Part shown: piece by piece, positions 25,297 through 34,002 of the stretch
How positions within the stretch are numbered: the first letter of the stretch is position 1
Layout: each line of letters starts with the position of its first letter
Source of the DNA: Mycobacterium sp. GA-0227b
GTDB lineage: Bacteria > Actinomycetota > Actinomycetes > Mycobacteriales > Mycobacteriaceae
Direction: 5' to 3'
Length of the DNA: 64,000 bases
Assembly (NCBI RefSeq): GCF_001499855.1
Contig: NZ_LQIK01000034.1
Coordinates: forward strand, 1 to 64,000
Made by a program: the position numbers and the translations under genes
The notes under the pieces: model-generated
What the model saw: only the letters and a program-made list of their open reading frames with translations
Database searches by the model: none
Told to the model about the DNA's origin: nothing

Positions 25297-26562
25297 CTAG
25301 GCGACCGCGCGTCGTAACGGATCGAGGGGCCGCAGTGCTTCGGGCTGCTTGCCGGTGGTGATCTGTTCGGCCAGGAGTCGGCCTGTCACCGGGCCGTGCG
25401 CGAGCCCCCACATGCCGTGCCCGCCTGCGACGTAGACATTGCGCGACATCTCGCCGACCAGGGGCCGGCCGTCCGGGGTGATCGGGCGCGGACCGACCCA
25501 GATGTCGCTGCGCTCGGCCCACCGGACGCCTTGCAGCAGCGGGCTCGCGGACGCGACGATCGCACCCACCCGCTCGGCGGTCACCGGTTCGTGTGGGTCG
25601 CGGAACTCCATCGTGCCCGCCACGCGAAGCGCACCGTGGTAGGGCGTGCACGCGACTCGTACATCGGGCAGGTAGATGGGCCCGGGGATCGGACGGTCCA
25701 CCGGCACGGTGAAGGAGTAGCCGCGACCGGACTCCACCGGGACGCGCAACCGGTGGCCCGTCAGCCGTGACATCCACGCACCGGTGGCGATCACCGCGGT
25801 GTCCGCGGTCAGATGCTTGCCGTGGTAGGGCTGCACCACCACTTGATTGCCGGAACTGAACACGCCGCGCACGTCCCGCGTCAGGATGCTCGCCCCGCGC
25901 TCCTCGACCGTCCGGCCCAGGGCCTGCACAAACCGTCCAGGATCGACGAACCGCTGACCGTTGATGTTGATACCGGCGGTGATCGCCGGCGATGCCAGCG
26001 GCACCTGTTCGCGCAACGCCTCACCGGACAACCCGGTGACGAACAGCTTCTGGCCGGCCCGCTCGAGGGCGCGGAGTTCGCGCATCATGTTCTCGGCGTC
26101 CTCGGTGTTGCGGAACACCGCTGTGATCGGGGCGTCGGTCACCGGCGCTTCGACACCGTTGGCGACGAGAACGTCGAACGCTTCGATGCATTCTTCGTTC
26201 AGCGGCACACTGGCCTCCACCGCCTGGCGCCACGCCGACGGGCGGCAGTTGGCGGCGAACTGCATCAGGAACAGCCACAACGCACCGTCGATGCTCAGCG
26301 GGATGTGCAGCGGGGCGCTGCGGTCACGCAACGAGCGCAACCCGTAGCGCAGCACCTTCGGCGAGTTCAACGGCAGGGTCAGCGCGGGAGCGACCCAGCC
26401 GGCGTTGCCCCAGGAGGCGCCGGCGGCCACCCCGCTGCGGTCGACGACGGTGACTTCGACACCGCGCTCCTGCAGGAACCATGCCGTCGACAACCCGACG
26501 ATGCCGGCGCCGACCACGATCGCAGACCGCGGCCCACCGTCCATCCGCTCGCCGCTGACCAT
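25297..26562 (-). CDS. DadA-like FAD-dependent D-amino acid dehydrogenase/oxidase
   Basis: A 421-residue DAO-superfamily flavoprotein. The N-terminal FAD motif is VVGAGIVGLSTAWFL, followed by GASWGNAGW typical of DadA. The C-terminal motif VGPRPITPDGRPLVG and GGHGMWGLAHGP close the FAD site. Members oxidise D-amino acids or small secondary amines to keto acids. The start at 26562 has GGAGGG 8 bp upstream; frames upstream lack a site. It lies 153 bp downstream of a PucR-type regulator on the same strand, which probably controls it. Confidence 0.88.
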   Translation of the reverse strand: MVSGERMDGGPRSAIVVGAGIVGLSTAWFLQERGVEVTVVDRSGVAAGASWGNAGWVAPALTLPLNSPKVLRYGLRSLRDRSAPLHIPLSIDGALWLFLMQFAANCRPSAWRQAVEASVPLNEECIEAFDVLVANGVEAPVTDAPITAVFRNTEDAENMMRELRALERAGQKLFVTGLSGEALREQVPLASPAITAGININGQRFVDPGRFVQALGRTVEERGASILTRDVRGVFSSGNQVVVQPYHGKHLTADTAVIATGAWMSRLTGHRLRVPVESGRGYSFTVPVDRPIPGPIYLPDVRVACTPYHGALRVAGTMEFRDPHEPVTAERVGAIVASASPLLQGVRWAERSDIWVGPRPITPDGRPLVGEMSRNVYVAGGHGMWGLAHGPVTGRLLAEQITTGKQPEALRPLDPLRRAVA

Positions 26563-26715
26563 CTCGATACCCTCCGTCGCCGAAACACCGCGTTGTCCAC
26601 CCATGGTGCCGCCGGTCGCGTCACCGTGAATTGCCGCGCCAGGACAATCCGCGGCGCTGCCGTTGTGGTGATCCGACAACGGCCAGACCTGGCCGGACGA
26701 AGCGGCGAAGCCGTT

Positions 26716-28242
26716 TCAATCGGTGTCGATGGCCGCGAGTTCGATCATGATGGCCAGCCGCTTGCGGGCGTCGTCCAGCGGGAGTTCGGTGATCTCACCC
26801 ATCTTGCGCAGCCGGTACCGCACGGTGTTCTCGTGCACGCCCAGGCGGACGCCCGCCTGAACGGGGTCGCCCAGCGCCTCCAACCATGCCCTCAGCGTCG
26901 AGACGTACTCCGTGGCGTGGTCGTGATCGTGACGGCGAAGTTCGGCGACCGGTCCACGGTCCGGGGTACGACCGGACCGAGCCGCGGTGCGGAGACGCTG
27001 CAGCAGGATCTCGTCCCACGACTCGTCGTAGGCGGGGGGCACCGCGTTCGACGGCCTGATCTCGTGCAGCGCCAGGCACTCGTCAGCCTCCTCACGCGCG
27101 GCTGGCAGGTCGGTGGTGCCGGCGGCCTTGCTGATGCCGGCCAACACGGTGACCCGGTCGGGCAGGGCCGCCCGCAACCCGGTGACCCATTTGCGAGCGG
27201 GGTCAGCCTGCTCGCCCGGCAGCACGGTGTAAATCGTGTTGCCCGCCAGCGCGCTGCGCCCGGGGCGCGACCAACCGAAGCCGGCGGTCGCCCTTTCGAA
27301 CGCCAGCAGCAGCGCGGCGTCGTGTTCCGTGCCGATGAAGGCCCGCACGGCGATGACCCGCATCGGTCCCTGCGAGAGGCCGAGTCTGCTGGCGGATGCC
27401 GCGGCGGCCGCACTTCCATCGAGGAGTCGGAGCACCAACTCGGATTCCACCTGGCGCTCCAGATCTGCACTGGCGCGGGACCGCAGCAAATGCAGAGCCA
27501 CCGTGCGGGCGCCGTCGGCCAGCGCCGTGCGTTCGGGTTCGGCCAACGGCTCGGAGCACGAAACCCACACCGACCCCATCAACTCCCGCCCGGACCGCAC
27601 GGCGACCACCATGCGGCCGGACAAGCCGTGTCCGGTGTCGGGTCCGACGAACAGCGGCTCGTCGGAGTTCAGCAGATGGGCGAATATGCCTTGGGCATGG
27701 AAGAATTCGCGCAGGGACTCCGGCGCCTGCCTGCTCATGACGGTCGCCACCCGCGCCGCGTCGGCGTTCTCCTGCATCGTCGAGTACGCGAGCACGCGCG
27801 ACAACGGGTCTTCGATGGTGACTCCGCCGCCCGTCGCTTCGGCCAGGCTGTCGGCGAGCGCGAACAGATCCGTTGGCCCCCGCCCGGATTCGGTTTCGCG
27901 TCCCTCGAGCACCAGCCCGTAGACGACGGCGGCGAGCTCGCTCCAGGACACCGTCTGGTCGACGACCATCACCGCGACACCCTCGACCATGCCCGCGAAC
28001 GTCGTGTCGTCGTCGCCGTCGCGAAGAAGTACCACCACCGCACGCGCCGAAACCGCCCACCGCAACGCCTCGTTGACGGTTCGCGCCCCGATCGCCATCA
28101 GCACGTCACCGGTGACCGTGCGGCCGCCGGCCATTTCGTGCATCACCACGCTGCCCAGCTCTCTGGAACGCGGGATCGGGCAGAAGCGTAGGCGCACGCC
28201 GTAACTGCCCAGCACGTTGACGAGCCGGTCCAAGGTGACCAC
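26716..28242 (-). CDS. PucR/CdaR-family transcriptional regulator
   Basis: A 508-residue regulator. The N-terminal part is a PucR-like sensor domain (VNVLGSYGVRLRF to about residue 120), followed by a GAF-like middle. The C-terminal helix-turn-helix (HTH_30) is DPVQAGVRLGVHENTVRYRLRKM. The family controls purine, amino-acid or GABA catabolism. The upstream reading frame is open to 28488, but the GTG at 28242 gives a start at VTLDRLVNVL and avoids overlap with the SDR gene. Its gene order with the DadA-like oxidase suggests amine or amino-acid regulation. Confidence 0.85.
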   Translation of the reverse strand: MVTLDRLVNVLGSYGVRLRFCPIPRSRELGSVVMHEMAGGRTVTGDVLMAIGARTVNEALRWAVSARAVVVLLRDGDDDTTFAGMVEGVAVMVVDQTVSWSELAAVVYGLVLEGRETESGRGPTDLFALADSLAEATGGGVTIEDPLSRVLAYSTMQENADAARVATVMSRQAPESLREFFHAQGIFAHLLNSDEPLFVGPDTGHGLSGRMVVAVRSGRELMGSVWVSCSEPLAEPERTALADGARTVALHLLRSRASADLERQVESELVLRLLDGSAAAAASASRLGLSQGPMRVIAVRAFIGTEHDAALLLAFERATAGFGWSRPGRSALAGNTIYTVLPGEQADPARKWVTGLRAALPDRVTVLAGISKAAGTTDLPAAREEADECLALHEIRPSNAVPPAYDESWDEILLQRLRTAARSGRTPDRGPVAELRRHDHDHATEYVSTLRAWLEALGDPVQAGVRLGVHENTVRYRLRKMGEITELPLDDARKRLAIMIELAAIDTD

Positions 28243-28286
28243 GCGCCCGACGTTACCGGGCCGGCTGGACAGCCCGGGAGGATCGG

Positions 28287-29141
28287 CTAGGTGGAGACGA
28301 CTCCCCGCAAGCCGTCCGCGCCGAAGAGCGGTTCGAGCATCGACGAGTAGTCCGGGCCGCGGCGCACGAGTTGTCCGCCGTCGACGTTGATGACCTGGCC
28401 GGTGATGAAACTGGAGGCATCGCTGAGAAGGAAGAGCGACGCGTTCGCGATGTCGGTGACCTCGCCGGGCCGGGGCAGCGGCGTGCATGCGGCGTAATCA
28501 CCGCTCAGTTCCGGCGATTCGAGTACGGGCGCGACGAGTTCGGTGCGGATCAGACCGGGCCGGATGCAGTTGACCCGCACCCAGGAGGCACCGAGTTCGT
28601 CGGCGGCCAACTGCATCATGTGGTCGATGCCGGCCTTGGACACCCCGTAGGCGCCGAACCAGCGGTGGGTGTTGCTCGCCGCGATCGACGAGATGCCGAT
28701 GAACGAGCCGCCGCCTCCGCGCACCATCTCCCGCGCCGAATGTTTGAGCACGTACATGGTGCCGTTGATGTTGAGGTCGACGGTGCGGCGCCACAGCTCC
28801 GAGTCGATCTGCGTGATCGGACCGATCGTCTCGCTGCCACCGGCGCAGTGCACGACGCCGTACAGCCGACCCTTCCATGCCGTGGTGGCCTCCACGACGC
28901 GGGCCACCTCGTCTTCGTTGGTCACGTCGGCCGGTTCGTAGAGCACCGAGCCCGAACCGCCCTCAGCGGAGATCTCGTCGGCCGCGGTGGAGAGCTTGTC
29001 GGCGTTGCGCCCGACGAGCATCGCGTTTCCGCCGGCTGCCACCACCGCCGCCGCCACACCCTTGCCGATGCCGCTGCCCCCACCTGTGACCAGTACCGTC
29101 CGACCCGCCAACGACAACTCCACCGAAGACCCTTTCGCCAT
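28287..29141 (-). CDS. Short-chain dehydrogenase/reductase
   Basis: A 284-residue classical SDR with the NAD(P) motif TGGGSGIGKG, the CAGG strand, the catalytic SSIAASN and YGVSK (Tyr-Lys) residues and a C-terminal FITGQVINVDGG. The C-terminus is extended by about 25 residues. The substrate is not evident. Similar mycobacterial SDRs lie among steroid and fatty acid genes, and an enoyl-CoA hydratase is immediately upstream, so 3-hydroxyacyl-CoA chemistry is plausible. Confidence 0.87.
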   Translation of the reverse strand: MAKGSSVELSLAGRTVLVTGGGSGIGKGVAAAVVAAGGNAMLVGRNADKLSTAADEISAEGGSGSVLYEPADVTNEDEVARVVEATTAWKGRLYGVVHCAGGSETIGPITQIDSELWRRTVDLNINGTMYVLKHSAREMVRGGGGSFIGISSIAASNTHRWFGAYGVSKAGIDHMMQLAADELGASWVRVNCIRPGLIRTELVAPVLESPELSGDYAACTPLPRPGEVTDIANASLFLLSDASSFITGQVINVDGGQLVRRGPDYSSMLEPLFGADGLRGVVST

Positions 29142-29160
29142 CTGATTTCTTCTAACGACT

Positions 29161-29189
29161 TCTCATCCGATCACAATGTCGGTATGAGA
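29161..29189. promoter_or_regulatory. Imperfect palindrome upstream of the SDR gene
   Basis: TCTCATCCGA (29161-29170) is mirrored by TCGGTATGAGA (29179-29189), an arm match with one extra base around an 8-nt centre, starting 20 bp before the SDR start codon. This is the place and shape of a dimeric repressor site. The cognate protein is unknown. Confidence 0.4.
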
Positions 29190-29191
29190 GC

Positions 29192-29216
29192 GTCGCGGTG
29201 GATATATAGCCGCGAC
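29192..29216 (-). terminator. Stem-loop after the enoyl-CoA hydratase gene
   Basis: GTCGCGG / CCGCGAC is a perfect 7-bp inverted repeat with an AT-rich 11-nt loop (TGGATATATAG), 41 bp beyond the hydratase stop. It is nested within an outer 9-bp inverted repeat CAATGTCGG (29174-29182) / CCGACATTG (29229-29237). It may terminate transcription or be part of a larger regulatory structure before the SDR gene. Confidence 0.4.
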
Positions 29217-29256
29217 AGCGCCCTCAGCCCGACATTGCGTCAGCAATACCCCGCGG

Positions 29257-30189
29257 TCACGGTTCGTCACGGCGGGCAGGCTTGGGCGCCCCGAGCGTGC
29301 GCCAGTCCGGCACGTTCGGCGGAAGCCCGACGGGATAACGGTTCTCGTTGTGCGCCGCCCAGTGCGCGTGGCCGAGTTCGTGGATGTGGAAAGCGTGGCG
29401 CAACGCCTCGGTGAAACCCATCGCGTCGGCCGCGGCGTTCACCGAGTCCTTGATCAGCAGCGCCGCCATCGTCGGGCGCTCGGCGATGCGCCGGGCGAAC
29501 TCGAGCGTCTTGTCCTCCAGTTGGTCGCGCGGAAAAACCTTCGAAACCATACCGAGCCGGTGCGCCTCGTCGGCATCGATCGAATCACCGGTCAGCAGAA
29601 GCTCTTTCGCTTTGCGGGCACCGAATTCCCATGGGTGCGCGTAATACTCCACGCCCGGCATGCCCATCCTGACGCCGACCACGTCGCTGAATTTCGCGTC
29701 GTCGGCGGCGACGATCAGGTCGCAGGCCCAGATCAACATCAGGCCGGCCGAGATCGCGTTGCCCTGCACCTGCGCGATGGTGATCTTGCGCAGATCCCGC
29801 CAGCGACGGGTGTTCTCGAAGAAGAAGTGCCACTCCTGCAGATATGTGCGCTCGGCGATCGCGGGCACGGTCGCACCGTGCGACTGGAAAGTCGGATGCT
29901 GCGCCGGACCGGGCTTGCGTTCCAGCATCGCTTCTTCGGACCCGAGATCGTGGCCGGCCGAGAAGTTCTTGCCACGCGCGGCCAGGATCACCACTCGCAC
30001 CCGGTCGTCGGCCTCGGCGCGGACGAACGCCTCGTCCAACTGCACAAGCAGCGTGCGCGACTGGGCGTTCTGCGCCTGCGGGCGGTTGAGCCAGATGCGG
30101 GCGATCTGGCCGTCGTCCAGCGTTTCGTACGCCACCTGTTGAGCGGCATCGCCTCCGGCGTCGGCGCTCGTCAGATCAGGGCTCGCCAT
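29257..30189 (-). CDS. Enoyl-CoA hydratase/isomerase family protein
   Basis: A 310-residue crotonase. The oxyanion-hole segments are GKNFSAGHDLG and GNAISAGLMLIWACDLIVAADDA. The protein is about 50 residues longer than EchA19-type hydratases, with an insertion (about residues 85-125) rich in aromatic residues. The typical catalytic Glu in the first loop is not obvious, so it could be a hydratase, isomerase or another crotonase. It lies upstream of the SDR on the same strand. Confidence 0.85.
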   Translation of the reverse strand: MASPDLTSADAGGDAAQQVAYETLDDGQIARIWLNRPQAQNAQSRTLLVQLDEAFVRAEADDRVRVVILAARGKNFSAGHDLGSEEAMLERKPGPAQHPTFQSHGATVPAIAERTYLQEWHFFFENTRRWRDLRKITIAQVQGNAISAGLMLIWACDLIVAADDAKFSDVVGVRMGMPGVEYYAHPWEFGARKAKELLLTGDSIDADEAHRLGMVSKVFPRDQLEDKTLEFARRIAERPTMAALLIKDSVNAAADAMGFTEALRHAFHIHELGHAHWAAHNENRYPVGLPPNVPDWRTLGAPKPARRDEP

Positions 30190-30348
30190 CGCGGACCACC
30201 TCGCTTGCGTTGTTCGGCTTACTGCACATTACGGTGCCGCCCACCCCAGCCCTGCACCCCTTCCGGTTCGAGCCCCGCGGCGGTCGATGGCGACCCACCG
30301 ACGCGCCAATCGAGCGCGGATACCGAGGCAGGCTCCTAGAATCGCGCA

Positions 30349-30702
30349 ATGGCGAATTCCTCGTTCCCACTTCGACGCCTTGTCCTCGCCGGCGCATTCC
30401 TCGCAGCCCTCGCGGCCGCGCCCGCGGTCGGCCTGTCTGTCGCGCCCGGACCGGACGCCGCGCTGGCGCAGGGCTGCCAATCGGGCGAGGAAGCGGACCA
30501 GTTCACGACGACGTGTGTGCCGTACCTCGTGCCGACTTCGCCGCCGTTGTTCCAGACCACAGCGGCCAATCCGGACGTTCCGGAGATCGACGGCATCCCC
30601 TGCATCGGGCACAATGCCGGGGCCTGCATGGGGTTGGCCGAGGACGAGGCAGCGATGGGCCCCCCGGCGCAACCCCGATCCACCATCAGCTCCAGCCCGT
30701 AG
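30349..30702 (+). CDS. Secreted Cys-rich protein, Rv3491-like, copy 1
   Basis: A 117-residue exported protein with a signal peptide (residues 1 to about 40). Its mature part holds four cysteines in GCQSGEE, TTCVPYLVP, IPCIGH and GACMG. The order and spacing match copy 2 at 30803-31159, so these are tandem paralogues. In M. tuberculosis a single relative (Rv3491) lies next to otsA and the mce4 cluster. The function is unknown; disulfides are probable. Confidence 0.75.
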   Translation: MANSSFPLRRLVLAGAFLAALAAAPAVGLSVAPGPDAALAQGCQSGEEADQFTTTCVPYLVPTSPPLFQTTAANPDVPEIDGIPCIGHNAGACMGLAEDEAAMGPPAQPRSTISSSP

Positions 30703-30802
30703 CCACCGCTGCCCACGAACTCTGTGAAGCTGTGCAGAAAGCTGCCGGCTTCCATAGACTTCATGCCGACGACACGGTTTGACAACTACAGGAAGCGTGA
30801 CG

Positions 30803-31159
30803 ATGGCGACCTTGAAGTTCCCCGCACAACGACTGATGCTTGCCGGTGGCTTTGCGGTTGCGATCGCCGCTGCGCCAGTGCTCGCCGCCTTCGTAGCCCC
30901 CGTCCCGAACGTGGCGCCCGCGGCGCAGAGCTGCTCCGGTGGCGAAGAGCCCGACCCGTTCACCGGTGTCTGCGTGCCCCACACGGTGCCGAACGCCGGC
31001 TCGACGTTCTCCACTCCGGCCGGTAACCCGGACGTGCCGGAGGTGCTGGGCGTACCGTGCATCGGCCACAACCAGGGTGGCTGCATCGGCCTCGCCGAGG
31101 AGGCCCAGGCCGAGCAGGTGACTCCGCCGCCGGCGCCGGTCTTCAGCCACAGCCCCTAG
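30803..31159 (+). CDS. Secreted Cys-rich protein, Rv3491-like, copy 2
   Basis: A 118-residue paralogue of the preceding gene, with signal peptide (1 to about 40) and the same four-Cys pattern (SCSGGEE, GVCVPHTVP, VPCIGHN, GGCIG). The start at 30803 is preferred over 30779 because AGGAAG lies 9 bp upstream. Duplication next to the mce4 cluster may mean dosage or divergent surface roles. No enzymatic motif is visible. Confidence 0.75.
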   Translation: MATLKFPAQRLMLAGGFAVAIAAAPVLAAFVAPVPNVAPAAQSCSGGEEPDPFTGVCVPHTVPNAGSTFSTPAGNPDVPEVLGVPCIGHNQGGCIGLAEEAQAEQVTPPPAPVFSHSP

Positions 31160-31209
31160 TCAGCGGGTTGCCGGACCGCAGCGAGGGCTCCTTCGCCTAG
31201 AGTTGTCGT

Positions 31210-31374
31210 ATGCCTGCCAAATCAGATTCCGCCGAACTCGGCGACGTCGAACCGCTCGCCGACAGCACTGCCCGCCAGGCGCGGCGCGTTGTCGCCGCAT
31301 ACGCGACGGACGCCGACGAATGCCGGGTCTTCCTCTCGATGCTCGGCATTGGACCGTCGAAGCTCGAGGCGTAA
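31210..31374 (+). CDS. Small conserved protein, Rv3489-like
   Basis: A 54-residue protein whose C-terminal half, TDADECRVFLSMLGIGPSK, resembles the tiny Rv3489-type protein found before otsA in M. tuberculosis. It has no signal or membrane segment. Its TAA is followed directly by the otsA GTG with no gap (stop 31372-31374, start 31375), so it is the first gene of an otsA operon. Function is unknown; a regulator or partner of trehalose-6-phosphate synthase is a reasonable guess. Confidence 0.78.
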   Translation: MPAKSDSAELGDVEPLADSTARQARRVVAAYATDADECRVFLSMLGIGPSKLEA

Positions 31375-32835
31375 GTGACGCCGGGAGGCGGTCCGAGGGC
31401 CGGCTCCGGGAACGCCGACTTCGTGGTGGTGGCCAACCGGCTGCCCATCGACATGGAGCGGTTGCCTGACGGCAGCACCACCTGGAAAAGAAGCCCCGGC
31501 GGGCTGGTGACAGCCCTGGAGCCGTTGCTCCGCCGTCGGCAGGGGGCGTGGATCGGCTGGCCCGGCATACCCGATGCCGATGACGCGCCGATCGAGCAGG
31601 ACGACATGACCCTGTGCCCGGTCAACTTGTCCGCCGACGACGTCGCCGAGTACTACGAGGGCTTCTCCAACGCGACACTGTGGCCGCTGTACCACGACGT
31701 GATCGTCAAGCCGATCTACCACCGCGAGTGGTGGGACACCTACGTCGAGGTGAACCGGCGCTTCGCCGAAGCGACCGCGAAGAACGCCGCACAGGGCGCG
31801 ACAGTCTGGGTGCAGGACTACCAACTGCAGTTGGTGCCCAACATGTTGCGCACGCTGCGGCCGGACCTGACCATCGGCTTCTTCCTGCACATCCCGTTCC
31901 CGCCGGTCGAATTGTTCATGCAGATGCCGTGGCGGACCGAGATCGTCGAGGGCCTGCTCGGCGCGGACCTCGTCGGCTTCCACCTGCCGGGCGGAGCGCA
32001 GAACTTCCTCATTCTGGCGCGACGGCTGGTGGGCGCCAACACTTCCCGTGCGACGATCGGTGTCCGGTCGCGGTTCGGTGAGATCGATGTCGGCTCGCGC
32101 ACGGTGAAGGTCGGCGCCTTCCCGATCTCGATCGACTCGACGGCCCTCGACCAGCAGGCGCGCTCGCGGTCGATCCGCCAGCGAGCCTTGGAGATTCGCC
32201 ACGAGCTGGGCGATCCCCGCAAGATCTTGCTGGGTGTCGACCGGCTGGACTACACCAAAGGCATCGACGTACGGCTCCGGGCGTTCTCCGAACTGCTCGC
32301 AGAGGGCAGGGCCGACCGCGAGGACACCGTGTTCGTGCAACTCGCGACACCGAGCCGGGAGCGGGTCGAGAGCTACATCGAGATGCGGCAGGACATCGAA
32401 CGCCAGGTCGGCCACATCAACGGCGAGTACGGCGAGGTCGGGCATCCGATCGTGCACTACCTGCACCGCCCGGTGCCGCGCGACGAGTTGATCGCGTTCT
32501 TCGTGGCGGCCGACGTCATGCTGGTGACGCCGCTACGTGACGGGATGAACCTGGTCGCCAAGGAGTACGTGGCATGCCGCAGCGATCTGGGCGGCGCGCT
32601 GGTGCTCAGCGAGTTCACCGGCGCCGCAGCCGAATTGCGTCAGGCTTACCTGGCCAACCCGCATCACCTGGAGGGCGTCAAGGACGCCATCGAGGCGGCG
32701 CTGAACCAGTCACCCGAGGAGGGTAGGCGCCGGATGCGGGCGCTGCGCAGGCAGGTGCTTGCCCACGACGTCGACCGGTGGGCGCGGGCGTTCCTGGATG
32801 CGCTGGCCTCGACCGAAGAAGCTAAATCGGAGTGA
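31375..32835 (+). CDS. otsA: Trehalose-6-phosphate synthase
   Basis: A 486-residue GT20 enzyme that joins UDP/ADP-glucose and glucose-6-phosphate to give trehalose-6-phosphate. Key segments are VVANRLPI, WPLYHD, WVQDYQLQLVP, FFLHIPFPP, the sugar-phosphate/nucleotide site LGVDRLDYTKGI and DGMNLVAKEYVAC. The GTG start abuts the small upstream gene. The 3' end overlaps the convergent Mce-associated gene by 14 bp (32822-32835), so antisense transcript pairing is expected. Confidence 0.96.
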   Translation: MTPGGGPRAGSGNADFVVVANRLPIDMERLPDGSTTWKRSPGGLVTALEPLLRRRQGAWIGWPGIPDADDAPIEQDDMTLCPVNLSADDVAEYYEGFSNATLWPLYHDVIVKPIYHREWWDTYVEVNRRFAEATAKNAAQGATVWVQDYQLQLVPNMLRTLRPDLTIGFFLHIPFPPVELFMQMPWRTEIVEGLLGADLVGFHLPGGAQNFLILARRLVGANTSRATIGVRSRFGEIDVGSRTVKVGAFPISIDSTALDQQARSRSIRQRALEIRHELGDPRKILLGVDRLDYTKGIDVRLRAFSELLAEGRADREDTVFVQLATPSRERVESYIEMRQDIERQVGHINGEYGEVGHPIVHYLHRPVPRDELIAFFVAADVMLVTPLRDGMNLVAKEYVACRSDLGGALVLSEFTGAAAELRQAYLANPHHLEGVKDAIEAALNQSPEEGRRRMRALRRQVLAHDVDRWARAFLDALASTEEAKSE

Positions 32836-33310
32836 TGTAGTTGATCAGCCAATGGCCGTCGATGCGCTTGTATTCCACGCGCAATCGCGCGCCGTCATAG
32901 ATCGGCTGATCGCGGTTTGACTTCTCCGACACCGTCCGATTGATGTAGACCATCACGGCTGCCGAGTTGCGCTGCGCGTCCATTACTCCCACGCCGACCA
33001 CGTTGGCTTGGCTCACCACTTCCCGCTCCCGAGCCTGCGGGATGATGTCGGAAAACGCCCTGTCCTCGAACTCTCTGCGGTATTCCGGCGTCAGCAGGTT
33101 GTAGGCCTCGGTGAGGTTGCGCTCGACGGTTTTGTAGTCGTAGGTGAACACGGTCGGGATCTGCTTCTGCGCAAGCGGTCCCAGCAGGTCGCGGGCGGCT
33201 TGCTCGCCACGCGTCTCCACTCGCTGCCAGTACAGCGCACCGCCCACCGCGGCCAGGCTCACGAACGCCGCAGCCACCAGGCCCGCAACCAACCTCACAA
33301 TCCAGCGCAT
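32822..33310 (-). CDS. Mce-associated membrane protein, Rv3492c-like
   Basis: A 162-residue protein with one N-terminal membrane helix (about residues 3-25) and an extracytoplasmic NTF2-like domain (LLTPEYRREFED to the terminal WLINYI). Mas proteins are encoded at the end of mce operons and stabilise the transporter. It overlaps the preceding gene by 1 bp and is the last gene of the mce4 operon. Its tail overlaps otsA on the other strand. Confidence 0.9.
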   Translation of the reverse strand: MRWIVRLVAGLVAAAFVSLAAVGGALYWQRVETRGEQAARDLLGPLAQKQIPTVFTYDYKTVERNLTEAYNLLTPEYRREFEDRAFSDIIPQAREREVVSQANVVGVGVMDAQRNSAAVMVYINRTVSEKSNRDQPIYDGARLRVEYKRIDGHWLINYITPI

Positions 33311-34002
33311 CAGTTGCCGCCGTTGGGATAGTTGAGGTCATAGGCGGTCATTCGACCGTCCTCATCCTCGTGGACGATTATCCGCAACCGGTAGGGTTTC
33401 GACGGTCTGTTGTTCCCGTGCATGTCGCTTGCCGTGACCCGCGCCGACACCAACACCGATGCGTTATTGCTGATGTTGTCGATGCTCTCGAGCGCGGCGC
33501 CGTTGATCACGGCCTCCGAACTGCCACCGGTCTCCCGGAAAATGGCCTTGAGATTCTCGACATTGTTGCCCTGGCTGAACATGTCGCGCAACGGCCCACT
33601 GGTGCCGTTGTAGAAGCGGTCGACGCTCTCGTCGATGGTGTCCTGCTTGAAACTGAACATGTTCACCACGGTCTGCGTCGCGGTGTCGACGAACTCTTGG
33701 TTGCGCGCTTGCACCGCTTCTGCGTTGTTCCGCTGGACGATCAACACCGCCACCGCACCCCCGAGTGCGCTCATCGCGACGAACCCGAACATCAGGACAA
33801 GCGTCACGACCAGCCGACGGTGCGCCGGTCGGCGGGGCGGTGGCGCGACCGCAGGCGTCTTGCGGGCGGGTGTCGTGCCGGCCGTAGCCGGTGTCCCGAC
33901 GCGCACCGCGGTGGCGTCGGCGGCCTTGCCGCTGGCCGGTCCGGCGGGCCGGGATGCGCGGCGGCGAACCGCCTGACGCGGGCGGGTGGAAGTCGATGTC
34001 AT
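33310..34002 (-). CDS. Mce-associated membrane protein, Rv3493c-like
   Basis: A 230-residue protein. The first 75 residues are basic and Pro/Ala-rich (cytosolic), then comes one membrane helix (LVVTLVLMFGFVAMSALGG), then a Mas domain with FVDTATQTVVNMFSFKQDTI. It is paralogous in layout to the following gene. The ATG at 34002 overlaps the mce4F stop (ATGA) and has GAGG upstream; the ORF start at 34035 lies inside mce4F. Part of the mce4 sterol importer. Confidence 0.9.
   Translation of the reverse strand: MTSTSTRPRQAVRRRASRPAGPASGKAADATAVRVGTPATAGTTPARKTPAVAPPPRRPAHRRLVVTLVLMFGFVAMSALGGAVAVLIVQRNNAEAVQARNQEFVDTATQTVVNMFSFKQDTIDESVDRFYNGTSGPLRDMFSQGNNVENLKAIFRETGGSSEAVINGAALESIDNISNNASVLVSARVTASDMHGNNRPSKPYRLRIIVHEDEDGRMTAYDLNYPNGGN

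Noticed and set aside
25813..28191. 792-residue plus-strand frame opposite the PucR and DadA-like genes
   Set aside because: No recognisable domain, strongly biased to Arg, Gln, His and Asp; PucR and DadA motifs are on the minus strand.
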